64,000 nt of DNA, taken from assembly GCA_027625915.1 (NCBI GenBank), contig JANTQA010000008.1, positions 11,843,001-11,907,000 on the forward strand, read 5' to 3'. This stretch comes from Anaeramoeba flamelloides. Lineage: Eukaryota; Metamonada; Anaeramoebidae. A program made the position numbers and the translations under genes. The notes beneath the pieces were generated by a model, which was not told the DNA's origin, did not search any database, and was given only the letters and a program-made list of their open reading frames with translations. How positions within the stretch are numbered: the first letter of the stretch is position 1; each line of letters opens with the position of its first letter. Of this stretch, positions 11,954 through 22,678 are shown in pieces.

Positions 11954-12444
11954 CAGTGATCAAAATAATAATTCACCAAAAGGGATTATAATTCGTGTTT
12001 CAAAATAAAATCCGTGCTTTTTTTGTTCCAAGCAACATACAATTGATTTTTTAGTAGAATGCCCAGGTTAAAATCAATTCGTAGCTTAAATTCCTTGATT
12101 TTTTTAATTAAATTTTAAATAAAGAAGCAATTAGTTGAAAAATTTTAATAATTTTCTCAGTTTGTTTTTTTTTGAAATTTTTCGTTTTTTTCCAAGATAA
12201 ATATTTCGTATAAAATTTACTCTATTTTTTGAGAGATAAATCTTCCAATTTGATCCTTTAATTTTTAGAGTTTTGTTTTTAAATAATAGAACTTAAAGAA
12301 ATCAAAACCATATTTAATTTGGGTTTATTGTCAGTTTCTTTGGTTGGTTAATGTTAGTGTCTTAAAAAACAAAAAAAAAAAAAAAAACACTTTTGATTTT
12401 GAAACATGAATTAAACTTTTCAGCACGTATTATTTTGACAACAG
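11954..12444 (+). mobile_element. Tc1-like MITE, family C copy 1
   Basis: Left end CAGTGATCAAAATAATA; the right end read backwards is CTGTTGTCAAAATAATA. The right end is followed by TA. The interior is colinear with copies at 57.7-58.2 kb and 59.75-60.17 kb, sharing 'AATTTGATCCTTT' and a 'TTTCTTTG' block. CAGTG..CAAAA ends and a TA target fit the Tc1/mariner group. There is no ORF. Confidence 0.6.
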
Positions 12445-12665
12445 TAAATAGTAAAAATGTTTTTTAATTTTTAATAATTACTTTTATTTAAGAATCAAAC
12501 TCTGAAAATTATAATCAGATATTTATTAAAACAGCTGTGAATGAAAGTATACTTGTTCATAATACTGTTTAATCAATCAAAAAAAAAAAAAAAAAAAACA
12601 GGAATAAAGGTTGTACTTCGCCAAACTTTCTTAAAGCTCTAGAAAACTATATTCTTTTTTCCAAA

Positions 12666-12755
12666 ATGGATAGATCGGTCACAAGTGATCAGACAATTAA
12701 AGAGGGTATTTCATCAATACTTCAGTTTAATGGGCTTAAAGTGGGTTTATCATAG
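12666..12755 (+). CDS. Tiny ORF or first exon inside the TTAA element
   Basis: An ATG-led reading of 29 residues, beginning MDRSVTSDQTIKEGISSILQ and ending at TAG. It stands out because its G+C is much higher than the surroundings. A possible donor (GTGGGT) lies 14 bases before the stop and a T-rich acceptor TTCATTCCAG lies about 100 bases downstream, so it could be a first exon. I do not recognise it. It may also be a relic carried by the transposon. Confidence 0.25.
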   Translation: MDRSVTSDQTIKEGISSILQFNGLKVGLS

Positions 12756-14199
12756 GGTTTTTTTAAAAATTGTTTGGTTATTTATATGATTTGATTTTAA
12801 TTTTTCTTAATATTAATAATTATCAATTATTCCGATATTATTTTCATTCCAGGTATTTTTTCATTTTTAAACAATTGAAACGATATTAAATGGTTTTTTT
12901 TTTTTTTCAAAAATTTTGAAATTGGGTGAGAATAGTGAGTTAATATGTTTTTTTTGTTTTTTTTGTTTAAGGAACTAGTAAACTAAAAAAAAAATCCTTC
13001 AAGTGAATTTAAAACTAAAATTCAAAAAAAAAAATTACCATAACTTGGAATTGATAAATAAAGTAAAAATATAATACTTCAATAAAAATGTACTTTTAAA
13101 GTTGTTTTCAATATGTGAATTATTGTTTTTAAAAGTTTGATCCATTTATCTTATTTTTGAAAATCTCAAAATTTAACTTATTTCTAAATTATTTCATCAA
13201 ATATTTTTTCATTGAAAAAAGAAAGGGATATTATTAGTTGAAAAGGAAATGTGCCATAATAAGTTTTAAAAATAAAAAAAAAAAAAAGTTCTAAAAAGTC
13301 CAGTGTGGAAAAGCTACTAGTTTTTTAAAAAAATGCAATAATTATTTAAATTTTAAAAAATATAATTTTTTGATTCAAAGAACAGTTCGAATCAATTTTT
13401 TCTTTATATTAAAAAAAAAAAATAGAGAAATAATAACAAGCTAAGAAATTAAAAATTCTCAAAATACTTTTTTAAAACATCTAAATTTCAACTGCCTCTT
13501 AAATGAAATACCATTTAATTTGATTATCTTTATTCAATAATTAATAAAAAATATGCTAATTTTTTGAGTGGGTTATTAACAACATAAAGATTAATAACAC
13601 AATGGTCAAATGTATCAATAGACTTTATCGATATTTCTTAGTTTTTTAAAGATTTTCAAACAAAAATAAATAACTAAAGCCAATTAATAATAGTTATTAT
13701 CGAATAAAGAGATTGTAATACTTATAAATTCCCCATGTTTATTCTCTTAAGATTTGAGAATGATTTTATCTAATGTTTTTAATTTCAAGAGATTTAATCA
13801 ATATTTTTGAATAAAATAGAAAAAAGATCAATTTTTTTGTATCTTAAAACGATTCAATATTTAATTTATTTTTGATGGTATTTTTAAAATAAGTTTAAAA
13901 TCCCAATATTAGATGTTCGTAAGACTATTTTAAATTACTAAAATTGAGATTTCATCAAAATTAAAGGTCTTTATTCATTATTATTTTCTGATTTGATTCT
14001 AAAATACAAACCAAAAATTAATCAGAATCTTTTTGACTTAAAATTTCATTGAGAAAAATGAACTCGATTAAAAATGATAACTCATCTCTCTAAAGTTGAT
14101 AAATGGGGTTAATATCGGGTTTAATTCTATAATTGTGTAAATAATTACTCTACTGCCTTTGTGGGTTATAAAAATAGATAAGAGTTATTAGTCCCTTAA

Positions 14200-15863
14200 G
14201 TGAAAAATTCAAAAAAAAGATCGTGTTACAATTGTGCCAAAAAATTAGAATTTAATCTTTTAATAACTTTGTAATTATTATATTACAATTGTACAAAGAA
14301 CTCTATTTCTTGTCCATGTGTCATTGACATTGTATTAGTATGTTTCTTTTATCTCTACAAGTATCTGATATTATAATCACTAATTAAAGTTTTGTAAGTT
14401 TTCAAGTTTAAAACCTATAAATGTTAGACTTCTGGTTATTGATTTTATGTTGAAAAATTGAAAACTAAAAACTTGTATATTCCTTTTCAATTTAAAGGGT
14501 GTTTGCTTGGCGGGTTTTATGGGCATTTGGGAAAATAATTTAATAGTTCTTAAAGAGATCTGAAGTTTTTGCTTTTTATTTTTTGATATTTTTCAAAAAA
14601 TAATCCTTTACGAGATCCCAAGTTAATCCACTTTTGAGATTTTTCACAACCAAAAGGTCTTACTTAATTCTTTAAAAACGTAAATCTCAAACACAATTTT
14701 TTTCAACTCACGCTAAATAGAACTTTCTGATCTAAGATTATCCATTAAAACGGTTCAGGAAATATAACTATAGCAAAAGTTTCTGTTTGATCAAATCAAA
14801 AAGATTCTTGCTCAAAAAAAGTGATCCATCTAATTTTCCAAAAACAAACGCTGAACAAAAACTCTCATTTGACTAATCTTTTTTTTTATTTCTTGAATTC
14901 TGTTACTTTTGACAAATTGAACAAAAAATGTGAGTGGCGTTCGTAACTGTCTTCAAAAAAATTTCACAGCCTTTTCCTTATTTTTTGATTGAAAAGAGGG
15001 TTTCCAACAAAGTTAGTTCTATATTAAAAAGGAAAAAGGAAAATTAAGTCACAATTTTTAATGTTATTATCTAAATACCAGTAAAAAATAATGATAAGTA
15101 AAATAATCAAACCGAACTCAATTATTCGATTCCTAATCATCTGTCGGGCTGAAATCTGATCAGTTTTTATTTTAGTCCGTTTGTCACGTATTAATTTTGA
15201 AAAATATTATTAGTGAAGAATGAAAAGTTTTTTCTGTTTTACACAAGCACTCAAAGTCTCAAATATCAGAAAATTCAACCACTTCTTTCCATCTTTTGAC
15301 TAAAATTACATATTTCTACAAAAAGCATTAAAAAAATCGTGTCAAAGGAAAAATTGAAGAATAGAAATTAAATAGTAAATTCGAAAAAAAAAGAAGAGTC
15401 AAGAAAAAAAAATTTAAGTCTGTGTTCGTTAGATCTAGTTCTGCCAACTATTTTGGAAATTAATTTTTGTAAAAGAAGACTTTGAACTTTAGTAACGATT
15501 CGTTTTTTTAAATTTTTTTTACTCAAAAATTCTTTAAAATCAATCACACAACGAACAACGAACGGCTAAAGAATGTCAATTTTCTTCGACTCAACAATTT
15601 CGGAATTATTTTTTTTTCCAATTTTCAATTTCTTTCATATTTTCATTTTTTTTTCCTTACTCTTCACTCAAAACGCATTTCTTTTTTTCTTTGTTCCTTT
15701 CAAATTTGTCTCCTAAACCTCAACAAGTTTTTAAACCCACAAAACTTTAATAACAAAAAAACGAATCGTGGTCTTTCAAACAAATCACTTTCCAAACAAA
15801 ATCAATTAAAAAAGGCATTTTTCCAACAGACTTTTGAAAAAAAAAAAAAAAACCATTTCAAAA
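14200..15863. other. Intergenic, upstream of the coiled-coil gene
   Basis: No ORF was found. G+C rises slightly from about 14.9 kb onward, as expected for a promoter and 5' UTR. A short inverted pair, 'ACGATTCGTTTTTTT' near 15,496 and 'AAAAAAACGAATCGT' near 15,755, lies about 260 bases apart upstream of the start codon at 15,864. Its role is unknown. Confidence 0.35.
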
Positions 15864-16772
15864 ATGAATTGTAATTTGAGAACAACAAACACCCGTAAAA
15901 GGAGCACCGAACAAAGAAACAACTTCTACCATGGAAATGAAGAATCTTCTCTCAAACAGAGGAAATACCATAACCTTCAATGTATTAGTTTTGAAATCGA
16001 TAGCGCGCTGATTGACAATGAGCAACAAAGAAAACAAACCCCCGTTTCAGAAAAGCCACAAAGAGATGCTCACAAAACCAAAAGCACTTACGAGAAGAAA
16101 AAGAAAACTGATAAAATTTTATCTTGTGATAAGGGTGTCGAAGACGAGATCATTACTTTGGATTACCTTTTGTCTGTACTTAAAAACGATCAAGAAGAAG
16201 ACTTTTCACAAGACGAAAAATACAATTACCAAGATACTGAAGAAGAAGAAGAAGAAGAAGAAGAAAATAATTTGGAAGATTCAGACAATTCAGAAGACTC
16301 AGATTGTTCAGAAGAATCCTACGAAGAAGAATTTTGTAGGGTAAAAAAATTAGAATCAAAAGTCGGCGAGCTATCTTTCGAAATTAAGGAACTACATTCA
16401 AAAACAGAAAATTCTATTAGTGAAAACCAAAGCCTGAATAACGAACTTTATGATTTACTAAAATTTCTTTCAAACACAGAACAAACCACAACAAATTCAA
16501 ACAATTTGCAACTGGTTAACAGGAATTGCCATCACAATAATCCCCAATTGAACAAAGGCCAAGAAATTGAAAAAGAAAGCCTTTTTGTAGAGGACGAAGT
16601 CTCTTTTACGACCTTGGATAGGGTATCTCGAACAAAAACAACCGAAAACGAAGATATAACTTTATTTTCAGATTATCAAAGCAACGAAAATGCCGTAATT
16701 GCTATGAAGAACGATTGTAAGAATATTTCTGATATCGAGCTTGTGTATCTTTCGAGAAATGATCAAGATTAA
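15864..16772 (+). CDS. Acidic coiled-coil protein, hypothetical
   Basis: A single-exon 302-residue protein. The frame is open upstream to a TTG at 15834, but that part is an A-run, so I take the first ATG at 15864. The N-terminal third is polar and basic (RKRSTEQR, YEKKKKTDK). An acidic run of Glu follows near residues 125-134 and a Ser/Asp/Glu-rich stretch follows that. Residues about 159-205 form a leucine-zipper-like coiled coil: Leu recurs every seven residues at five of six positions, with Ser at the exception. No basic DNA-contact region precedes the zipper (it is acidic), so a bZIP factor is unlikely. The C-terminal third has no recognisable domain. A scaffold or nuclear regulator is possible, but the sequence does not prove it. 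Confidence 0.72.
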   Translation: MNCNLRTTNTRKRSTEQRNNFYHGNEESSLKQRKYHNLQCISFEIDSALIDNEQQRKQTPVSEKPQRDAHKTKSTYEKKKKTDKILSCDKGVEDEIITLDYLLSVLKNDQEEDFSQDEKYNYQDTEEEEEEEEENNLEDSDNSEDSDCSEESYEEEFCRVKKLESKVGELSFEIKELHSKTENSISENQSLNNELYDLLKFLSNTEQTTTNSNNLQLVNRNCHHNNPQLNKGQEIEKESLFVEDEVSFTTLDRVSRTKTTENEDITLFSDYQSNENAVIAMKNDCKNISDIELVYLSRNDQD

Positions 16773-17227
16773 AATTCGATAATATTATCTATTATCCCTT
16801 TTTAATTCTTTAATTTATTATTTAAAAAGCTATAAAACAATTATTAAAACAATTGCTGAACAAACTAACAATCCATCAAAAAAAAAAAAAAAAAAAAAAA
16901 CCAACGATTATCTATTATTTGAATATTTTTGAAAAAAAATATAAAAATATTCATTTATTTAGACTGACACATTTTTCTAATGCCATAATTTATACAATTC
17001 GTGAAACTTATAGTTTTGCCATCATTTTAACACATTCACCATTGCTATTATTTATAAAAAAAAAAAAAAAAAATATTTTTGCTAAAATTTATTTGCCATA
17101 ATTACATTTTATAAACTTTGTTTATTTTTGATATTATTTATTACTTTTGAAAAAAATAAAATTCTAAATGAATTTATTTTAATTTTTTTTGAATATTTAC
17201 TTTTTTTTGCCTTTTATCTTTTTATTA
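16773..17227. other. 3' flank of the coiled-coil gene
   Basis: AT-rich 3' UTR-like sequence with several A-runs. Apparent ORFs here are poly-A/poly-T translations with no gene-like composition. Confidence 0.35.
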
Positions 17228-18815
17228 CAACCATTCCAACCCTAACATGAAACATTATGTGACATATTAAATTAGTTATAGATAATAAAATTGTCTTTTA
17301 TGAAAATAAAAATTCAATTTCAATACGACCTTAGATACAAATTTCAATTTCTATTAGTTCATGAGAGAAAGTATTGTTAGAATGAGCAATGACAAAAATT
17401 GAATTTCAAAAGAAGAGAAATCACAGAAACTTGAAAGTATTTTAAGATCGTTTCTTTTAAATTGTTATAACTTGAGATTTTTGCAATTTTGGAAATTGAA
17501 GTACGGTTTAATTCAAGTTTTTTTATCTATTTGTTCCGAAATTTTTAAGATAAAAATAGATAACATACATTTTTTTCCCATATTATAAATTTTCCTTTTT
17601 ACAGATAAATCCCCATAACCATTGTATGGTTTATCATACAGCTGTTCCAAGACTACCATAAAATTTTAAATAAAAAAAAATTGTGTTTTCTATTATTGTT
17701 TTCCTTTTTAAAAAAATTCTGAAATAAGAGTTATTATTCAAAAAAAAATTTCAATAAATGAGCTTTTACTCTGATTTTTGAAACATCAAAAAAAAAAATA
17801 ATTTGAAGATTTATGAACTACTTATAAATATTGTTCAAAAAAGGTAAATTTTTAAAGATCAGTAAATATTGATATTTTTTTGAAGCATTTTTGGGCTGAT
17901 AATTTTTAAGTTTCATGGGATCTTGAATTTTTTTTTTCGATTTTCCTTGATCTATTTATGTTGAGAGTTAAAATATTGGACAGAGAAATATAGTTTGACA
18001 GTAATTTTGATTGGGAACCTTACTGAAAATGATTTTTAATTTCAATCGTTTGTGAAATAACTAAAGAAAATAATAATAATCTACTTATTAGAATAACGAT
18101 TAATGTAATTCTACTTTTTCAAAATCTTCTCTCTTATAACCTAAAGCAAGTTTAAAAATTACCATTTTCAGAATTAATAGAAAACTTTACGAAAACTTGG
18201 ATTTTTGTTAAAATAGTTCGATCTACTTTAGTTACCAACCATTCAAATGAGTATTCTACATAAACCACAGATTAATGAACTTTTAACACATTTAAACCTG
18301 GGTTTATATAAAATTCACCTAGTTAGCAATAGGATTTGATTTTCAATTTTACTAATGTTCCCAATTAAAAATCGTATCCAACAATTTTTCTATGTCCAAC
18401 ATTTTTCTCTCAACAGTTATTCTAATCAAGGAAAATCGAAAAAAAAAATTCAAGATCCCATGAAACTTAAAAATTATCAGCCCAAAAATGCTTCAAAAAA
18501 ATATCAATATTTACTGATCTTTAAAAATTTACCTTTTTTGAACAATATTTTTAAGTACTTCATAAATCTTCAAATTATTTTTTTTTTTGATGTTTCAGAA
18601 ATTTGAATAATAGCACATTTATTGAAATTTTTTTTTTGAATAACAACTCTTATTTCCAAATTTTTTTAAAATGGAAAATAAGAATAAAAAACTCAATTTT
18701 GTTTTTTTTTAAATATTATGGTAGCCTTGGAAAGATTGTATAGTTGTATTCTTTTATAATAGAAAACGGATTTTTACGTGTTATAAAATTTCAAAATAAG
18801 GTTGGGATAGCCAAA
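17228..18815. mobile_element. Possible outer element around the foldback element
   Basis: Outside the 17,639-18,738 element there is a second, looser pair of ends. CAACCATTCCAACCC stands at 17,228 after TA, and 'GGTTGGGATAG' stands at about 18,800. Reversed, the latter resembles the former, and both arms continue with A/T-rich similarity. The left arm (about 410 bp) is much longer than the right (about 75 bp), so the outer element is either lopsided or the match is partly fortuitous. Confidence 0.3.
17639..18738. mobile_element. Long-armed foldback element, TA-flanked, 1.1 kb
   Basis: TA borders at 17637 and 18739. Left end CAGCTGTTCCAAGACTACC; the right end reversed is CAATCTTTCCAAGGCTACC. 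The inverted arms run about 350 bp each (about 17,639-17,985 and 18,390-18,738). They share long blocks such as 'TTTCAATAAATGAGC' reversed as 'GCACATTTATTGAAA', and the 'GATCTTGAATTTTTT' type block. The central 400 bp is unrelated and non-coding. The ORF at 18,355-18,606 is just the arm sequence. A second family member lies at 24,328-26,249. Its capacity to fold into a hairpin is extreme. Confidence 0.7.
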
Positions 18816-19570
18816 TTTAAAAAGACCGTATGATAAATTGGGAAAAAATGGTTCAGATCAAACTAACAATTCTTTAAATTCTGTTTTTTTTTGTTTCTTT
18901 ATCAAAAAGTAAACATTGGAAAAGTTAAAAATTATGATAATTGGAAAACTAATTAGAATTATTCACAAACACAAATTCAAATTCCACTGCTTTAATATCA
19001 AGTTATGATTCGAAAAGAAATTATTCAAATTATAATTTATATTTTTTAAAGTTTAATTTAATTATTAGGATCAGTATTAAAATTTATTGTGGACAAATTA
19101 TATGTTATTAAAAAAAATATCTAATGAGGTTTACCATTGCTTTCCTTTTAAGCCAATATTTTTCAAGATAGTAATAACCGCCCAAAACAAATTGAGGAGA
19201 TCCCATTTACTAACATTCAACATATACAAACGTATAAACATACCGTGTTAGAAACAAAACCTTATTTTTTTTTAAATATTTAATCAATCTTTATAGTACC
19301 ATCATCTTTCCATATTTTTTAGAAAGAATAGATATTGGGTTTTGATTTTCAATTTTTTTAGGAATTAAAAAATATTAATTTCGATTATAACATAAAAGTT
19401 TCAATTTCAGAAAAGATATAAATGGTATTTCTCTCAAAGTTGCCCAGTCAAAAATCAAAAAGTCACCCCATTTTAAAAGAATAAACCAAACTTAGATTGT
19501 TTAGAAATATGAGAAATAATAAACTTTGTATTAAAGTTGATAATCATAAAATAATGGTCTGATCTAAACA
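18816..19570. other. Intergenic, nothing identified
   Basis: AT-rich, without ORFs, RNA genes or clear repeat borders. Confidence 0.35.
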
Positions 19571-19571
19571 T

Positions 19572-19955
19572 AAATTACAAAAAAAAAAAATTAAAAAAAA
19601 TTTTATACCCTTTTCATTGGAAAGTCTTGTGCAAAATTCTCAATTTCTTTCGGAAATTAAAATTGTTGACAATAAGATTTTTTACTTGTAAATGTATGGA
19701 TTTTAAAAGAACATATAAAGGCAAACTTTTCTAAATGTTCATTTTGAGTTTCAAACATTTTTTTTTTCAAATTTAATTTTTAAAAAAATTAAAAAAAAAA
19801 AAAAAAAAAAAAAATTTCCAATATGATAAAAAATGATTTTGATCTAAAAATTGAAATTTTAGTTTGAGAAGAATAATGAATTAAACTTATATAAAATATT
19901 CTATTTCTTAAATAAAACTGGACCCCTTTAACCGAAAAAGGGTTTTTATCTATAT
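19572..19955 (+). repeat. Dispersed repeat family D, copy 1
   Basis: The reverse complement of 47,598-48,010 aligns with this stretch. Shared blocks are the 'AAAATTGTTGACAATAAGATTTTTTAC' region, the A/T tract in the middle and the end with 'TGGACCCCTTTAACCGAAAAAG'. Non-coding and about 380-410 bp long. The end resembles the end of family E (CAGTCAAAGGTGCCCA), so the two may share one transposase source. Confidence 0.55.
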
Positions 19956-21436
19956 ATTATTATATTATCATAAACTAAGAAAAAAATTGAATTTCACATT
20001 AAAAGAAACCATATAAAATTTGAATCATATTTTGGAAATTACATTATAATATACCACACCCAATATTTTACACTGTTGTTACCTGGTGATACACGTTATA
20101 CATACATTTCACAGAATTCTTTTTTCGATAACTTTAACCTTAAAATTGACAATTTATTTTTATTTTTTTGATAATAATAAAATTTAAGGATTAGAAGACC
20201 ACCCATTACATATGATACTGACTCTTACCCATCTTCTTTTTATTTATAAAAATCAATTTCTCAAACTTTGTAAATTGCAAGGTAGTTTGATGAGTCACCG
20301 CCAAAAAATCCCGTTTACAAGTTAAATAAAAAAATCAGAATAATTAAAATATTTTTTTAAAAAAATTATCTAATTTTCGAGATAAGATCATTTAAAGTGT
20401 ATTATAAACACTAATTCAATATTTTAACCAACTATAACCCACATTTTAAAAATATAATCTAATCAAACATTTAAGATTTTTTATAAGAAATACAATATAA
20501 TACTCAAAAGCGAAATGAAACAATACCGATAATTAATAAATTATAACAACTTTAAACAAAAAATAAATAATTAGTAATCAAAATAAATTAGTTAGTCTCC
20601 AAAAAAATTGGAGAAGGTAAAAAAAAAAAATACCTTTGTAAATTTGTTGATATTATATTAGTAATTTATAGTTGACCAAAAGAAAGATACAATGAACTGA
20701 TTTCAGCTGAGAACTTTTATTGAAATGAACCCAACTTTAACATAAAATGAAATGTCTAAAAAAATTTGTTTTTAATCAAATGAAATCAAACAAGTTATGG
20801 AAAAAAAGAAAGGAAAATAAAAAAAAGAAAAAACAATTAAAATATTTATCGAAAAAAATAATTATTCTCAATTTGATGGAAATTCTTTTAGTTTGATTCT
20901 TGTGACTGTTTTAACTATAAAAAAGAATTGAATATTCTTTTATATGTATACCCCCCCCCAGCACGATAACATGAGAGATTTTTTCTTTTCTTATTATTTC
21001 AAAAAAAGCAATTTAAAATTGAAAAATCAATTAAAGTGGATAAAAGATTTTTTTATCCAAATTACAGAACAAGAAATTAAAAAGCCTAGTCACCTTTTCA
21101 ACTTTATAACTCTTTTTTTATTTTAATTGTACCAAATTTTGAAATAAATTATAAGATCAAAATTCAAGAACTTTCAATTTAAAAGTTTTTATAATTCAAA
21201 CTTTTAGAAAAAGAGTAATTTAATGACTATTTGAATTTTATGCTCAGTGAGGATTGAAATTAAATACTATAAACAAAAAAAAAAGCTATAAAAGACAACG
21301 AATTGAGGAAAAGTCAAAATATTGCCATTTTTGGATTTTTATAGATTTTGCTTGTTGATCATTTTTTGTCCTAAAACTTTTTTAATTTCACGAACAAAAC
21401 AAGACAAAACTAAAAAGCTATTTTTTTTGATATTAA
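19956..21436. other. Intergenic, nothing identified
   Basis: Highly AT-rich with isolated patches of moderate G+C at 20.04-20.30 kb that do not read as a gene in any frame. The short ORFs at 20.94 and 21.32 kb lack gene-like composition. Confidence 0.35.
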
Positions 21437-21525
21437 GAAAATGCCACTCCACTTTCTTTTCAAGTATATTTGTACTCTCTCACTACACTCTAACATACTT
21501 GAAAAGAAAGTGGAGTGACATTTTC
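21437..21525. repeat. 30-bp inverted repeat, hairpin
   Basis: The left arm, 21437-21466, contains CCACTCCACTTTCTTTTCAA. The right arm, 21496-21525, is its reverse complement with one mismatch. The loop is about 29 bases. It is not followed by a T-run typical of a terminator and lies in no gene. It could be a small foldback element or a structured RNA. Confidence 0.65.
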
Positions 21526-21994
21526 CTCATGAAATTTTTTTCTTCAAAATTTGTTGTAAATAATTTGGATTTGAAAAGTAAATTTTTTTTCCTCAACCCA
21601 AAATTTTCCAAAAAAAACCTAAAATTTTCAAGTTAGCAAGATCCCTGAGATCAAGCTTCTTTTAAGTCTACAAATATGTTACTAGGTGGAAAAATAGTAT
21701 TCAATAAACGATTAAAATTCGGATAATCCTAAAACATCTTTCCATTTTTCGGTTTTCATAAAAAGAGTTTTAGGTTTTTGAAAGCAAAACAAAAATTTTT
21801 CTTTGAGATAACTTTCAAAAATTTTACAATAAATTCAAAATGCTATCTTTTGATAATTATTTTTTTCTTACCCGTTTTTTGGCTTACAAAAATTATATCA
21901 ATTATTTGAAATTTGAAAAAATATGAAAGAATACCAGAGACTGAAATCTTGCGGGTGTCAGTCTGAAAGTTCGAAAAATTCTTGAAATTATTGA

Positions 21995-22126
21995 TATGGA
22001 TTGTACTATTCTTGTCTTGTATTTTGCCCTGATGTTCTAGATCGTTATTATTTTAAAGCGTATTTTATTGGTGATCCGTTACTACAAAATAGGGCGACTT
22101 ATTGGTTAACGGCTAGAGAATCTTGA
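21995..22126 (+). pseudogene. Coding-like island, unidentified
   Basis: A 43-codon open stretch ending in TGA with unusually high G+C for this region. Its peptide includes 'DVLDRYYFKAYFIGDPLLQN' and then 'RATYWLTARES', which looks like real protein. A neighbouring frame just upstream also looks coding-like (about 21,960-22,030). No ATG, splice site or family could be assigned. It is most likely a remnant of a larger gene or element. Confidence 0.3.
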
Positions 22127-22678
22127 AAAAGGTAAATTTTTTTTTCAAATGTTAATTCAGTATTTAAGAAAAGGATCTTTTTCAAATTTCATTTTTTTTA
22201 AATTTTATCTTTTTTCCTAAAACTTTTTGAAATCAATTGTTTTTCTTTTCCAAATTTCTTTGACAGAAAAACAAAAGAATTTCCTTTGGAAAACAAATAT
22301 TTTTATTTTTAGTACTGATCACTAAACACACTTCAACAAAGGTAAAGTCTTGTTTCCTCAAAAAAGAAAAAATTAAACCAACTTTACTTTCTTTTTTATT
22401 TTGTTTAAAGAAAACAAAAACTTCAAAAATTATCAAATACGTTCGGATTTCTTCAAAAAACGATCCCCTTTTCACAAAGAGAACTTTAAATAAACATTAT
22501 TATAAGATCTATTTTTCATTTTTAATTTGGTTCTTTTTTAAAAAAAAAATGTTTTTGTTTCATCGAATTTCAATGTACACTTTCTTTGGTTTTCAAAAAT
22601 TAAAAGTCCTAAAATCCCAAATTGTCTCCATTAAACACACTAAACCAACTTATATCGTAACTTTTCAAATAGATCACT
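22127..22678. other. Upstream region of the P-loop ATPase gene
   Basis: The presumed promoter and 5' UTR. A minus-strand ORF at 22,233-22,475 starts with GTG, has no recognisable domain and is not counted as a gene. Confidence 0.35.

Larger units (their letters stand above)
10248..14195. mobile_element. Large TTAA-flanked element with about 690-bp inverted arms
   Basis: TTAA lies at 10244-10247 and at 14196-14199. The left end starts GAGATTAGTAACTC and the right end read backwards starts GGGACTAATAACTC. The two arms, 10248-10920 and 13500-14195, can be aligned as reverse complements over nearly their whole length. Shared blocks include 'AGAGTAATTATTTACA' and 'TTAAACCCGATAT'. TTAA targets are typical of piggyBac elements, but no transposase was found, so it would be non-autonomous. 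The 2.6-kb middle carries a CACTA-like copy (11,073-11,775), a Tc1-like copy (11,954-12,444) and a 29-codon ORF at 12,666. An alternative is two separate repeat copies in opposite orientation, but the TTAA at both outer ends argues for one element. Confidence 0.55.

Noticed and set aside
15834-15863. Longer N-terminus of the coiled-coil protein starting at 15,834
   Set aside because: That start is TTG followed by an A-run. The first ATG is at 15,864.
18355-18606. 83-codon ORF
   Set aside because: Lies in the inverted arm of the foldback element.
21322-21636. 104-codon plus-strand ORF
   Set aside because: Phe/Lys-rich, runs through the hairpin at 21.44-21.53 kb, no domain.
22233-22475. 80-codon minus-strand ORF upstream of the ATPase gene
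   Set aside because: Starts at GTG, low-complexity, no recognisable domain.
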